In this document: positions 41,745 to 54,307 of the stretch, in pieces | How the letters are laid out: every line of letters begins with the position of its first letter | Position numbering within the stretch: the stretch's first letter is position 1 | Origin: Nematostella vectensis | Taxonomy: Eukaryota > Cnidaria > Anthozoa > Actiniaria > Edwardsiidae | Direction: 5' to 3' | Assembly (NCBI RefSeq): GCF_932526225.1 | Contig: NC_064047.1 | Span: forward strand, 15,048,621-15,112,620 | DNA: 64,000 nucleotides | The notes under the pieces: generated by a model | The model's input: only the letters and a program-made list of their open reading frames with translations | Database searches by the model: none | Told to the model about the DNA's origin: nothing | Program-made: the position numbers and the translations under genes

Positions 41745-43085
41745 TGTACCCATATTACCTAGCTCTTGAAACCCTGTGACTGGTTGAACCATCCCCTAAA
41801 ACCCTGCACCTCCAAGACCAAGCCATTGATACCCTCTACCCCTGTTAACCACTCATTCATAACTTGCACCCCTATGACCTAGTTCTTGATATCATTTACC
41901 CTTATTACCATCCCTTGAAGTCTAGTACCCGTTTGACCAGCTCTTGTTACCCTGTACACCTGTCAACTCACCCACTAACTCACTTATCTTCACGTCCCCT
42001 TAACTTCCTTATCTTAACACCCCTGAAAAAATCCCAAGTTGATCTGACCTGGATTCGAACCACTGGCCTCTTGTTTCAGAAGCGTAGCCTGTACCACTGA
42101 GCCATCGCGTCACTCTCTTGAAAACTAGAAGTAAATACCGTATAGCCTTGTTTACCCAGCCTTATAAGGTATAGAGTGGTTTTTCCTTGATATCTAGAGA
42201 GTGGCGCTATGGCTCAGTGGTACGGGCTTCGCTTCTCAAGCAAACGGGCCAGGGTTTGAATCCAAGTAAGATAAACTAGAGACTTTTTCAGGGGTGTTAA
42301 GGTAAGGACGATGGCATTAGGGGGTGGGTGCACAGGGGAAAAGGATGTAAACGGCAGGGTCACAGGTTTGCAAGTTGGTAAGCGCTTGGTCATACATGGG
42401 TAAAGGGTAGTTGTGTGATTAGGTGTCATAGGGGTGTAGGTCAGTTAGGGATGGGTAGGCAGAGATATAGGGTAGTAAGTGCTAGGTCATAGGGGTGTAG
42501 CTTTGTTAGGGGTTGGTACTCAGGGGTATAGGGTAGTAAGTGCTAAGTCATAGGGGTGTAACTTAGTTAGCGGTGGGTACTCATGGGTATAGGGTAGTTA
42601 GTGCTAGGTCGTAGGGGTTTAGCTTAGTTAGGGGTGGGTACTCAGGGGTATAGGGTAGTTACATCCAAGTCATTAGGGTGTAGCTTAGTTAGGGGTGGGT
42701 ATTTAGGGGTATAGGGTAGTTAGTGCTAGGTAGTAGAGGTGTAGTTTAGTTAGGGTTGGGTATTCAGGGGTATAAGCCAGTTAGTGCTAGGTCGTAGGGG
42801 TGTAGCTTAGCTAGGTGTGGGTACTCAGGGGTATAGGCTAGCTTGTGCTAGGACATAGGGGTGTAGTTTAGTTAGGAGTGGGTACACAGGGTTATAGGGG
42901 TGTAGTTTAGTTAGGGTATGGTTTTAAGGGGTATACGGTAGTTAGTGCTACGTCACAGGGGTGTAGCTTAGAAAGGGTTGGGTACTCAGGGGTAAAGTTT
43001 AGTTATTGCTAGGTCATAGGGGTGTAGCTTAGTTAGGCGTGGATACTCAGGGATATAGGGTAGCTATTATTTTTAATTATTATAA
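41745..43085. repeat. Foldback module 16
   Basis: Minus element 42047-42111. Plus element 42203-42267 has a B box weakened to GGTTTGAATCC. G arm to about 43065 and a very short AT linker. Confidence 0.83.
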
Positions 43086-44057
43086 TGTACCCATATTACC
43101 TAGCTCTTGAAACCCTGTGACTGGTTGAACCATCCCCTAAAACCCTGCACCTCAAAGACCAAGCCATTGATACCCTCTACCACTGTGTACCCACTCATTC
43201 ATACCTTGCACCCTTATGACCTAGTTCTTGATATCATTGACCCTTATTACCATCCCTTGAAGTCTAGTACCCGTTTGACCAACTCTTGTTACCCTGTACA
43301 CCTGTCAACTCACCCACAAACTCAGTTATCTTAACGTCACCTTAACGTCCTAGTCTTAACACCCCTGAAAAAATCCCAAGTTGATCTGACCTGGATTCGA
43401 ACCACGGGCCTCTTGTTTCAGAAGCGAAGCCCGTACCACTGAGCTATCGCGCCACTCTCTTGAAAACTAGAAGTAACTACCTAATAGCCTTGTTTACCCA
43501 GCCTTTTAAGGTATAGAGTAGTTTTTCCTTGATATCTCGAGAGTGGCGCTATGGCTCGGTGGTACGGGCTTCGCTTCTCAAGCAAACTGGCCAGGGTTCG
43601 AATCCAGGTAAGATAAACTAGAGACTTTTTCAGGGGTGTTAAGGTAAGGACGATGGCATTAGGGGGTGGGTGCACAGGGGTACAGGATATGAACGGCAGG
43701 GTCACAGGGGTGCAAGTTGGTAAGCTCTTGGTCATACATGGGTAAAGGTTAGTTATGTGATTAGGTGTCATAGGGGTGTAGGTCAGTAAGGGATGGGAAG
43801 GCAGGGGTATAGGGTAGTAAGTGCTAGGTCATAGGGGTGTAGCTTTGTTAGGGGTTGGTACTCAAGGGTATAGGGAAGTAAGTGCTAAGTCATAGGCGTG
43901 TAACTTAGTTAGCGGTGGGTACTCATGGGTATATGGTAGTTAGTGCTAGGTCGTAGGGGTTTAGCTTAGTTAGAGGTGGGTACTCAGGGGTATAGGGTAG
44001 CTATTTTTATTAATTATTATTATTATTATTATTAATTATTATTATTAATTATTATTA
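43086..44057. repeat. Foldback module 17
   Basis: Minus element 43389-43453 with an AAAAAA run at 43368-43373 (T6 on its own strand). Plus element 43545-43609 has A box TGGCTCGGTGG. G arm to about 44000, then an AT linker. Confidence 0.83.
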
Positions 44058-44838
44058 TGTACCCATATTACCTAGCTCTTGAAACCCTGTGCCTGTTTGT
44101 ACAATCCCCTAAAACCCTGCACCTCCAAGACCAAGCCATTGATACACTCTACCCCTGTGTACCCACTCATTCATAACTTGCACCCTTATGACCTAGTTTT
44201 TGATATCATTGACCCTTATTACCATCGGTGGGTACTCATGGGTATAGGGTAGTTAGTTCAAGGTCGTAGGGGTTTAGCTTAGTTAGGGTTGGGTACTCAG
44301 GGGTATAGGGTAGTTACAGCCAAGTCATAAGGGTGTAGCTTAGTTAGGGGTGGGTATTCATGGGGTATAGGGTAGTTAGTGCTAGGTAGTAGAGGTGTAG
44401 TTTAGTTAGGGTTGGGTATTCAGGGGTATTGGCCAGTTAGTGCTAGGTCGTAGGGGTGTAGCTTAGCTAGGTGTGGGTACTCAGGGGTATAGGCTAGTTT
44501 GTGCTAGGACATAGGGGTGTAGTTTAGTTAGGGGTGGGTACACAGGGTTATAGGGTAGGTAAGTGCTCGGTAATAGGGGTGTAGTTTAGTTAGGGTTGGG
44601 TATTCAGGGGTATAAGGTAGTTAGTGCTACGTCACAGGGGTGTAGCTTAGCAAAGGTTGGGTACTCAGGGGTAAAGTGTAGTTATTGCTAGGTCATAGGG
44701 GTGAGGCTTAGTTGTGGGTAGGTATTCAGGAGTATAGCGTAGTTAGTGCAAGGTCGTAGGGGTGTAGCTTAGTTAGGCGTGGATACTCAGGGATATAGGG
44801 TAGATATTTTTATTAATTATTATTATTAATTATTATTA
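44058..44838. repeat. Module 18 with the whole centre deleted
   Basis: The C arm (44058 to about 44225) stops at ACCATC and joins a G arm directly at GGTGGGTACTC. Both tRNA-like elements and the spacer are missing. G arm to about 44805, then linker. Confidence 0.83.
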
Positions 44839-46155
44839 TGTACCCATATTACCTAGCTCTTGAAACCCTGTGCCTGTTTGGACCATCCCCTAAAAACCTG
44901 CACCTCCAAGACCAAGCCATTGATACCCTCTACCCCTGTGTACCCACTCATTCATAACTTGCACCCTTATGACCTAGTTCTTGATATCATTGACCCTTAT
45001 TACCATCCCTTGAAGTCTAGTACCCGTTTGACCAACTCTTGTTACCCCTGTACACCTGTCAACTCACCCACTAACTCACTTATCTTAACGTCCCCTTAAC
45101 GTCCTTATCTTAACACCCCTGAAAAAATCTCAAGTTGATCTTACCTGGATTCGAACCCCGGTCCTCTTGTTTGAGAAGGGAAGCCCGTACCACGGAGCTA
45201 TCGCGCCACTCTCTTGAAAACTAGAAGTAACTACCGTATAGCCTTGTTTACCCAGCCTTATAAGGTATAGAGTAGTTTTTCCTTGATATCTCGAGAGTGG
45301 CGCTATGGCTCAGGGGTACGGGCTTCGCTTCTCAAGCAAACGGGCCAGTGTTCGAATCCAGGTAAGATAAACTAGAGACTTTTTAAGTGGTGTTAAGGTA
45401 AGGACGGTGGCATTAGGGGGTGGGTGCTTAAGGGAAAAGGATATAAACGGCATTGTCACAGGTGTGCAAGTTGGTAAGCGCTTGGTCATACATGGTAAAG
45501 GGTAGTTATGTTGTTAGGTGTCATAGGGGTGTAGGTCAGTTAGGGATGGGTAGGCAGCGATATAGGGTAGTAAGTGCTAGGTCATAGGTGTGTAGCTTAG
45601 TTAGGGGTTGGTACTCAGGGGTATAGGGTAATAAGTGCTAAGTCATATTGGTGTAGCTTAGTTAGCGGTGTGTACTCATGGGTCTAGGGTAGTTACAGCC
45701 AAGTCAAAAGGATGTAGCTTAGTTAGGGGTGGGTATTCAGGGGTATATGGTAGTTAGTGCTAGGTAGTAGAGGTGTAGCTTAGTTAGGCGTGGGTATTCA
45801 GGGGTATAGGCTAGTTAGTGCTAGGACATAGGGGTGTAGTTTAGTTATGGGTAGGTACAAAGGGTTATAGGGTAGGTAAGTGCTCGGTAATAAGGGTGTA
45901 GTTTAGCTAGGGTTGGGTATTCTGGGGTATAAGGTAGTTAGTGCTACGTCACAGGGGTGTAGCTTAGCAAGGGTTGGGTACTCAGGGGTAAAGTGTAGTT
46001 ATTGCTGGGTCATAGGGGTCAGACTTAGTTAGGGGTAGGTATTCAGGAGTATAGCGTAGTTAGTGCAAGGTCGTGGGGGTGTAGCTTAGTTAGGCGTGGA
46101 TACTCAGGGATATAGGGTAGCTTTTTTTATTAATTATTATTATTAATTATTATTA
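44839..46155. repeat. Foldback module 19
   Basis: Minus element 45143-45207. Plus element 45299-45363 has A box TGGCTCAGGGG and a changed base before the B box. G arm to about 46125. Confidence 0.83.
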
Positions 46156-47434
46156 TGTACCCTAATTACCTAGCTCTTTAAACCCTGTGCCTGTTTGAAC
46201 CATCCCCTAAAACCCTGCACCTCCAAGACCAAGCCATTGATACCCTCTACTACTGTGTACCCACTCATTCATAACTTGCAACATTATGACCTAGTTCTTG
46301 ATATCATTGACCCTTATTACCATCCCTTGAAGTCTAGTACCCGTTTGACCAACTCTTGTTACCCTGTACACCTGTCAACTCACCCACTAACTGACTTATC
46401 TTAACGTCTCCTTAACGTCCTTCTCTTTACACCCCTGAAAAAATCTCAAGTTGATCTTCCTGGATTCGGACCCAGGTCCTCTTGTTTGAGAAGCGAAGCC
46501 CGTACCACTGAGCTATCGCGCCACTCTCTTGAAAACTAGAAGTAACTACCGTATAGCCTTGTTTACCCAGCCTTATAAGGTATAGAGTAGTTTTTCCTTG
46601 ATATCTCGAGAGTGGCGCTATGGCTCAGTGGTAAGGCTTCGCTTCTCAAGCATACGGGCCAGGGTTCGAATCCAGGTAAGATAAACTAGAGACTTTTTCA
46701 GGGGTGTTAAGGTAAGGACGATGGCATTAGGAGGTGGGTGCACAGGGGTAAAGGATATGAACGGCAGGTTCACAGGGGTGCAAGTTGGTAAGCGCTTAGT
46801 CATACATTTGTAAAGGGTAGTTATGTGATTAGGTGTCATAGGGGTGCAGGTCAGTTAGGGATGGGTAGGCATGGGTATAGGGTAGTAAGTGCTAGGTTAT
46901 AGGGGTGTACTTTGTTAGGGGTTGGTACTCTGGGCGTATAGGTTAGTAAGTGCTAAGTCATAGGGGTTTAACTTAGTTAGCGGTGGATACTCATGGGTAT
47001 AGGGTAGTTACAGCAAAGTCATAAGGGTGTAGCTTAGTTAGGGGTGGGTATTCAGGGGTATAGGGTAGTTAGTGCTAGGTAGTAGAGGTGTAGTTGAGTT
47101 AGGGTTGGGTATTCAGGGGTATAGGCCAGTCGGTGCTAGGTCGTAGGGGTGTAGCTTAGCTAGGTGTGGGTACTCAGGGGTATAGGCTAGTTTGTGCTAG
47201 GACATAGGGGTGTAGTTTAGTTAGGAGTGGGTACACAGGGTTATAGGGGTGTCGTTTAGTTAGGGTATGGTTTTAAGGGGTATAGGGTAGTTAGTGCTAC
47301 GTCACAGGGGTGTAGCTTAGAAAGGGTTGGGTACTCAGGAGTATAGCGTAGTTAGTGCAAGGTCGTAGGGGTGTAGCTTAGTTAGGCGTGGATACTCAGG
47401 GATATAGGGTAGATATTTTTATTAATTATTATTA
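46156..47434. repeat. Foldback module 20
   Basis: Minus element 46459-46522 is missing one base at its 3' end and has a damaged B box (GGTCCGAATCC on its own strand). Plus element 46614-46677 has lost one base in GTACGGGC. G arm to about 47410. Confidence 0.83.
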
Positions 47435-48879
47435 TGTACCCATATTACCTAGCTCTTGAAACCCTGTGCCTGTTTGAACCATCCCCTAAAACCCTGCACC
47501 TCCAAGACCAAGCCATTGATACCCTCTACCACTGTGTACCCACTCATTCATAACTTGCACCCATATGACCTAGTTCTTGATATCATTGACCCTTTTTACA
47601 ATCCCTTAAAGTCTAGTACCCGTTTGACCAACTCTTGTTACCCTGTACACCTGTCAACTCACCCACTAACTGACTTATCTTAACGTCCCCTTAACGTCCT
47701 TGTCTTTACACCCCTGAAAAAATCTCAAGTTGATCTTACCTGGATTCGAACCCCGGTCCTCTTGTTTGAGAAGCGAAGCCCGTACCACTGAGCTATCGCG
47801 CCACTCTCTTGAAAACTAGAAGTAACTACCGTATAGCCTTGTTTACCCAGTCTTATAAGGTATAGAGTAGTTTTTCCTTGATATCTCGAGAGTGGCGCTA
47901 TGGCTCAGTGGTACGGGCTTCGCTTCTCAAGCAAAAGGCCAGGGTTCGAATCCAGGTAAGATAAACTAGAGACTTTTTCAGGGGTGTTAAGGTAAGGACG
48001 ATGGCATTAGGGGGTGAGTGCACAGGGGTACAGGATATGAACGGCAGGGTCACAGGGGTGCAAGTTGGTAAGGGCTTGGTCATACATGGGTAAAGGGTAG
48101 TTATGTGATTAGGTGTCATAGGGGTGTAGGTCAGTTAGGGATGGGTAGGCAGGGATATAGGGTTGTAAGTGCTAGGTCATAGGGGTGTAGTTTAGCTAGG
48201 GGTTGGTACTCAGGGGTATAGGGTAATAAGTGCTAAGTCATACGGGTGTAGCTTAGTTAGCGGTGGGTACTCATGGGTGTAGGGTAGTTAGTGCTAGGTC
48301 GTAGGGGTTTAGCTTAGTTAGGGGTGGGTACTCAGGGGTATAGGGTAGTTACAGCCAAGTCATAAGGGTGTAGCTTAGTTACGGGTGGGTATTCAGGGGT
48401 ATAGGGTAGTTAGTGCTAGGTAGTAGAGGTGTAGTTTAGTTAGGGTTGGGCATTCAGGGGTATAGGCTAGTTAGTCCTAGGTCGTAGTGGTGTAGCTTAG
48501 CTAGGTGTATGTACTTAGGGGTATAGGCTAGTTAGTGCTAGGACAAAGGGGTGTAGTTTAGTTAGGGGTGGGTACACAGGGTTATAGGGTAGGTAAGTGC
48601 TCGGTTATAGGGGTGTAGTTTAGTTAGGTATTCAGGGGTATAAGGTAGTTAGTGCTACGTCACAGGGGTGTAGCTTAGCAAGGGTTGGGTACTCAGGGGT
48701 AAAGTGTAGTTATTGCTAGGTCATAGGGGTGAGGCTTATTTAGGGGTAGGTATTCGGGAGTATAGCGTAGTTAGTGCTAGGTCGTAGTTGTGTAGCTTAG
48801 TTAGGCGTGGATACTCAGGGATATAGGATAGCTATTTTTATTAATTATTATTATTATTAATTAGTACTATTAATTAGTA
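47435..48879. repeat. Foldback module 21
   Basis: Minus element 47738-47802. Plus element 47894-47957 has one base deleted in its middle (GCAAAAGGCC). G arm to about 48830; the AT linker contains TTAGTACTATTAA. Confidence 0.83.
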
Positions 48880-49247
48880 TGTACCCATATTACCTAGCTC
48901 TTGAAACCCTGTGCCTGTTTGAACCATCCCCTAAAACCCTGCACCTCCAAGACCAAGCCATTGATACCCTCTAACCCTGTGTACCCTCTCATTCATAACT
49001 TGCACCCTTATGAGCTAGTTCTTGATATAATTGACCCTTATTACCATTTCTTGAAACCTAGTACCCCTTTGACTAACTCTTGTTAGCCTGTACACATATC
49101 AAATCACCCACAAACTCACTTATCTTAACGTCCCCTTAACATCCTTGTCTTTACACCCCTAAAAAAGTCTCAAGTTGATCTTACCTGGATTCAAACCCCG
49201 GTCCTCTTGCTTGAGAAGCGAAGCCCGTACCACTGAGCTATCGCGTC

Positions 49248-49338
49248 ACTCTCTTGAAAACTAGAAGTAACTACGGTATAGCCTTGTTTACCCAGCCTTA
49301 TAAGGTATAGAGTAGTTTTTCCTTGATATCTCGGGAGC
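49248..49338. promoter_or_regulatory. Palindromic spacer between divergent tRNA-like elements
   Basis: About 90 bp separating the two elements in every full module, described here for module 22. Its centre is the perfect palindrome CCTTATAAGG, which also fits the CArG-box pattern CC(A/T)6GG, and it carries AGTAGTTTTTCC and a CTCGAGAG-type palindrome near the plus element. It is the symmetry centre of the foldback. A regulatory role is inferred only. Confidence 0.45.
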
Positions 49339-49403
49339 GGCGCTATGGCTCAGTGGTACGGGCTTCGCTTCTCAAGCAAACGGGCCAGGGTTCGAATCCA
49401 GGT
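49339..49403 (+). ncRNA. tRNA-like Pol III element, plus strand (clean exemplar)
   Basis: It starts GGCGCTATGGCTCAGTGG (A box TGGCTCAGTGG) and ends GGTTCGAATCCAGGT (perfect B box). A T5 run at 49420-49424 would terminate Pol III 17 nt after the element. The anticodon-like arm is CGCTT / AAACG around the loop CTCAAGC, with CAA at the anticodon place. The T-arm stem is poor, 3 of 5, and the acceptor does not pair, so a functional tRNA is unlikely. It is divergent from a minus partner about 90 bp away. There are 19 complete plus copies in the window. Confidence 0.7.
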
Positions 49404-50339
49404 AAGATAAACTAGAGACTTTTTCAGGGGTGTTAAGGTAAGGACGATGGCATTAGGGGGTGAGTGCAGAAGGGTACAGGATATGAACGGCAGGGTCACA
49501 GGGGTGCAAGTTGGTAAGGGCTTGGTCATACATGGGTAAAGGGTAGTTATGTGATTTGGTGTCATAGGGGTGAAGGTCAGTTAGGGATGAGTAGGCAGGG
49601 GTATAGGGTAGTAAGTGATAGTTCATAGGGGTGTAGCTTTGTTAGGGGTTGGTACTCAAGGGTATAGGGTAGTAAGTGCTAAGTCATAGGGATGTAACTT
49701 AGTTAGCGGTGGGTACTCATGGGTATAGGGTAGTTAGTGCTAGGTCGTAGGGGTTTAGCTTAGTTAGGGGTGGGTACTTAGGGGTATAGGGTAGTTACAG
49801 CCAAGTCATAAGGGTGTAGCTTAGTTAGGGGTGGGTATTCAGGGGTATAGGCCAGTTAGTGCTCGTTATAGGGGTGTAGTTTAGCTAGGAGTGGGTACAC
49901 AGGGTTATAGGGGTGTAGTTTAGTTAGGGTTTGGTATTCAGGGGTATAGGCTAGTTAGTCCTAGGTCGTAGGGGTGTAGCTTAGCTAGGTGTATGTACTT
50001 AGGGGTATAGGCTAGTTAGTGCTAGGACATAGGGGTGTAGTTTAGTTTCGGTTGGGTATTCAGGGGTATAAGGTAGTTAGTGCTACGTCACAGGGGTGTA
50101 GCTTAGCAAGGGTTGGGTACTCAGGTTTAAAGTGTAGTTATTGATAGGTCATAGGGGTGAGGCTTAGTTAGGGGTAGGTATTCAGGAGTATGGCGTAGTT
50201 AGTGCTAGGTCGTAGGGGTGTAGCTTAGTTAGGCATGGATACTCAGGGATATAGGGTAGCTATTATTATTAATTATCACTATTACTAATTATTATTATTA
50301 ATTATTATTATTAATAATTATTATTTTTAATTATTATAA

Positions 50340-51117
50340 TGTACCCATATTACCTAGCTCTTGAAACCCTGTGACTGGTTAAACCATCCCCTAAAACCCT
50401 GCACCTCCAAGACCAAGACATTGATACCCTCTACCCCTGTGTACCCACTCATTCATAACTTGCACCCCTATGACCTAGTTCTTGATATCATTGACCCTTA
50501 TTACCATTTCTTGAAACCTAGTACCCCTTTGACCAACTCTTGTTAGCCTGTACACATGTCAAATCACCCACAAACTCACTTATCTTAACGTCCCCTTAAG
50601 TCCTTGTCTTTACACCCCTAAAAAAATCCCAAGTTGATCTGACCTTGATTCGAACCATGGGCCTCTTGTTTGAGAAGCGAAGCCCGTACCACTGAGCTAT
50701 CGCGCCACTCTCTTGAAAACTAGAAGTAACTACCTTATAGCCTTGTTTATCCAGCCTTATAAGGTATAGAGTAGTTTTTCCTTGATATCTCGAGAGTGGC
50801 GCTATGGCTTAGTGGTACGGGCTTCGCTTCTCAAGCAAACGGGCCAGGGTTCGAATCCAGGTAAGAAAAACTAGAGACTTTTTCAGGGGTGTTAAGGTAA
50901 GGACGGTGGCATTAGGGGGTGGGTGCACAGGGGAAAAGGATATAAACGGCAGGGTCACAGGTGTGCAAGTTGGTAAGCGCTTGGTCCTACATGGGTAGGG
51001 TTAGGTAGGTAGTGCTAGGTAGTGCTAGGTCGTAGGGGTGTAGCTTAGTTGGGCGTGGATACTCAGGGATATAGGGTAGCTATTTTTATTAATTAATATT
51101 ATTATTAATTATTATTA
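50340..51117. repeat. Foldback module 23
   Basis: Near-copy of module 1, 21.2 kb away. Minus element 50642-50706, plus element 50798-50862, short G arm, linker. Confidence 0.85.
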
Positions 51118-51571
51118 TGTACCCATATTACCTATCTCTTGAAACCCTGTGCCTGTTTGAACCATCCCCTAAAACCCTGCACCTCCAAGACCAAGCCATT
51201 GATACCCTCTACCCCTGTGTACCCACTCATTCATAACTTGCACCCTTATGACCTTGTTCTTGATATCATTGACCCTTATTACCATTTCTTGAAACCTAGT
51301 ACCCCTTTGACCAACTCTTGTTACCCTGTACAGATGTCAAATCACCCACAAACTCACTTATCTGAACGTCCCCTTAACGTCCTTGTCTTTACACCCCTGA
51401 AAAAATCTCAAGTTTATCTTACCTGGATTCGAACCACGGACCTCGGCGTCCGTTAGTGCTAGGTCGTAGGGGTGTAGCTTAGTTAGGCGTGGATACTCAG
51501 GGATATAGGGTAGCTATTATTACTAATTATAATTAATTATTAGCATTAATTATTAGTATTAATTATTATAA
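51118..51571. repeat. Short 454-bp module 24
   Basis: B-box remnant 51421-51452. It follows module 23 just as the module at 29909 follows module 1. Confidence 0.85.
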
Positions 51572-52923
51572 TGTACCCATATTGCCTAACTCTTGAAACC
51601 CTGTGACTGGTTGAACCGTCCCCTAAAACCCTGCACCTCCAAGACCAAGCCATTGATACCCTCTACCCCTGTGTACCCACACATTTATAACTTGCACCCC
51701 TATGACCTAGCTCTTGATATTATTGACCCTTATTACCATCCCTTGAAGTCTAGTACCCGTTTGACCAATTCTTGTTACCCTGTTCACCTGTCAACTCACC
51801 CACTAACTCACTTATCTTAACGTCCTTATCTTAACACCAATAACACCCATCGCGCCACTCTCTTGAAAACTAAAAGTAACTACCGTATAGCCTTGTTTAC
51901 CCAGCGTTATAAGGTATAGAGTAGTTTTTCCTTGATATCTCGAGAGTGGCGCTATGACTCAGTGGTACGGGCTTCGATTCTCAAGCAAATAGGCCAGGGT
52001 TCGAATCCAGGTAAGATAAACTAGAGACTTTTTCAGGGGTGTTAAGATAAGGACGGTGGCATTAGGGGGTAGGTGCACAGGGGAAAAGGATATAAAAGGC
52101 AGGGTCACAGGTGTGCAAGTTGGTAAGCGCTTGGTCATACATGGGTAAAGGGTAGTTATGTGATTAGGTGTCATAGTGGTGTAGGTCAGTTAGGGATGGG
52201 TAGGCAGGGATATAGGGTAGTAAGTGCTAGGTCAAAGGGGTGTAGCTTTGTTAGGGGTTGGTACTCAGGGGTATAGGGTAGTAAGTGCTAAGTCATAGGG
52301 GTGTAACTTAGTTAGCGGTGGGTACTCATGGGTATAGGGTAGTTAGTACTAGGTCGTAGGGGTTTAGCTTAGTTAGGGGTGGGTACTCAGGGGTATAGGG
52401 TAGTTAAAGCTAAGTCATAAGGGTGTAGCTTAGTTACGGTTGGGTATTAAGGGGTATAGGGTAGTTAGTGCTAGGTAGTAGAGGTGTAGTTTAGTTAGGG
52501 TTGGGTATTCAGGGGTATAGGCTAGTTAGTCCTAAGTCGTAGGGGTGTAGCTTAGCTAGGTGTATGTACTTAGGGGTATAGGCTAGTTAGTGCTAGGACA
52601 TAGGGGTGGGTACACAGGGTTTTAGGGTAGGTAAGTGCTCGGTTATAGGGGTGTAGTTTAGTTAGGGTTGGGTATTCAGGGGTATAAGGTAGTTAGTGCT
52701 ATGTCACAGGGGTGTAGCTTAGCAAGTGTTGGGTACTCAGGGGTAAAGTGTAGTTATTGCTAGGTCATAGGGGTGAGGCTCAGTTAGGGGTAGGTATACA
52801 GGAGTATAGCGTAGTTAGTGCTAGGTCGTTGGGGTATATCTTAGTTAGGCGTGGATACTCAGGGATATAGGGTAGCTATTATTATTAATTATAATTATTT
52901 ATTATTATTATTAATTATTATAA
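51572..52923. repeat. Foldback module 25 (plus element only)
   Basis: Fourth copy of the module 3/8/11 type. Minus remnant near 51849; plus element 51948-52012 with GGCTTCGATTC; long G arm to about 52878. Confidence 0.85.
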
Positions 52924-54307
52924 TGTACCCATATTACCTAGCTCTTGAAACCCTGTGACTGGTTGAGCCATCCCCTAAAACCCTGCACCTCCAAGACCAA
53001 GCCATTGATACCCTCTACCCATGTGTACCCACTCATTTATAACTTGCACCCCTATGACCTAGTTCTTGATATCATTGACCCTTATCTTAACATCCCTTGA
53101 AGTCTAGTACCCGTTTGACCAGCTCTTGTTAATCTGTACACCTGTCAACTCACCCACTAACTCACTTATCTTAACGTCCCCTTAACAGCCTTATCTTAAC
53201 ACCCCTGAACCCAATCAACCCAAGTTGATCTGACCTGGATTCGAACCACGGGCCTCTTGTTTGAGAAGCGAAGCCCGTACCACTGAGCTATCGCTTCACT
53301 CTCTTGAAAACTAGAAGTAACTACCGTATAGCCTAGTTTACCCAGCCTTATAAGGTATAGAGTAGTTTTTCCTTGATATCTCGAGAGTGGCGCTATGGCT
53401 TAGTGGTACGGGCTTCGCTTCTCAAGCAAACGGGCCAGGGTTCGAATCCAGGTAAGATAAACTAGAGACTTTTTCAGGGGTGTTAAGATAAGGACGGTGG
53501 CATTAGGGGGTAGGTGCACAGTGGAAAAGGATATACAGGGCAGGGTCACAGGTGTGCAAGTTGGTAATCCTTGGTCATACATGGGTAAAGGGTAGTTATG
53601 TGATTAGGTGTCATTGGGGTGTAGGTCAGTTAGGGATGGGTAGGCAGGGATATAGGGTAGTAAGTGCTAGGTCATAGGGGTGTAGCTTTGTTAGGGGTTG
53701 GTACTCAGGGGTATAGGGTAGTAAGTGCTAAGTCATAGGGGTGTAACTTAGTTAGCGGTGGGTACTCATGGGTATAGGGTAGTTAGTGCTGGGTCGTAGG
53801 GGTTTAGCTTAGTTAGGGGTGGGTACTCAGGGGTATAGGGTAGTTAAAGCCAAGTCATAAGGGTGTAGCTTAGTTACAGTTGGGTATTAAGGGGTATAGG
53901 GTAGTTAGTCCTAGGTCGTAGGGGTGTAGCTTAGCTAGGTGTATGTACTTAGGGGTATAGGCTAGTTAGTGCTAGGACATAGGGGTGGGTACACAGGGTA
54001 TAGGGTAGGTAAGTGCTCGGTTATAGGGGTGTAGTTTAGTTAGGGTTGGGTATTCAGGGGTATAAGGTAGTTAGTGCTATGTCACAGGGGTGTAGCTTAG
54101 CAAGTGTTGGGTACTCAGGGGTAAAGTGTAGTTATTGCTAGGTCATAGGGGTGAGGCTCAGTTAGGGGTAGGTATACAGGAGTATAGCGTAGCTAGTGCT
54201 AGGCCGTTGGGGTGTATCTTAGTTAGGCGTGGTTACTCAGGGATATAGGGTAGCTATTATTATTAATTATTATTATTAATTATTATTATTAATTATTATT
54301 ATTATTA
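52924..54307. repeat. Foldback module 26
   Basis: Minus element 53233-53297, in which the usual A-run is replaced by GAACCCAATCAACCC, removing its T-run terminator. Plus element 53389-53453. G arm to about 54258; AT linker to 54307. Confidence 0.85.

Larger units (their letters stand above)
48880..50339. repeat. Foldback module 22
   Basis: Minus element 49183-49247 has B box GGTTTGAATCC on its own strand. Plus element 49339-49403 is intact. G arm to about 50262; long AT linker to 50339. Confidence 0.83.

Noticed and set aside
29142-52174. Recurrent 61-113-codon frames in the C-rich arms and minus-strand frames across the plus tRNA-like elements
   Set aside because: They follow the repeat structure, cross non-coding elements and end at linker stops; composition is that of the C-rich repeat.
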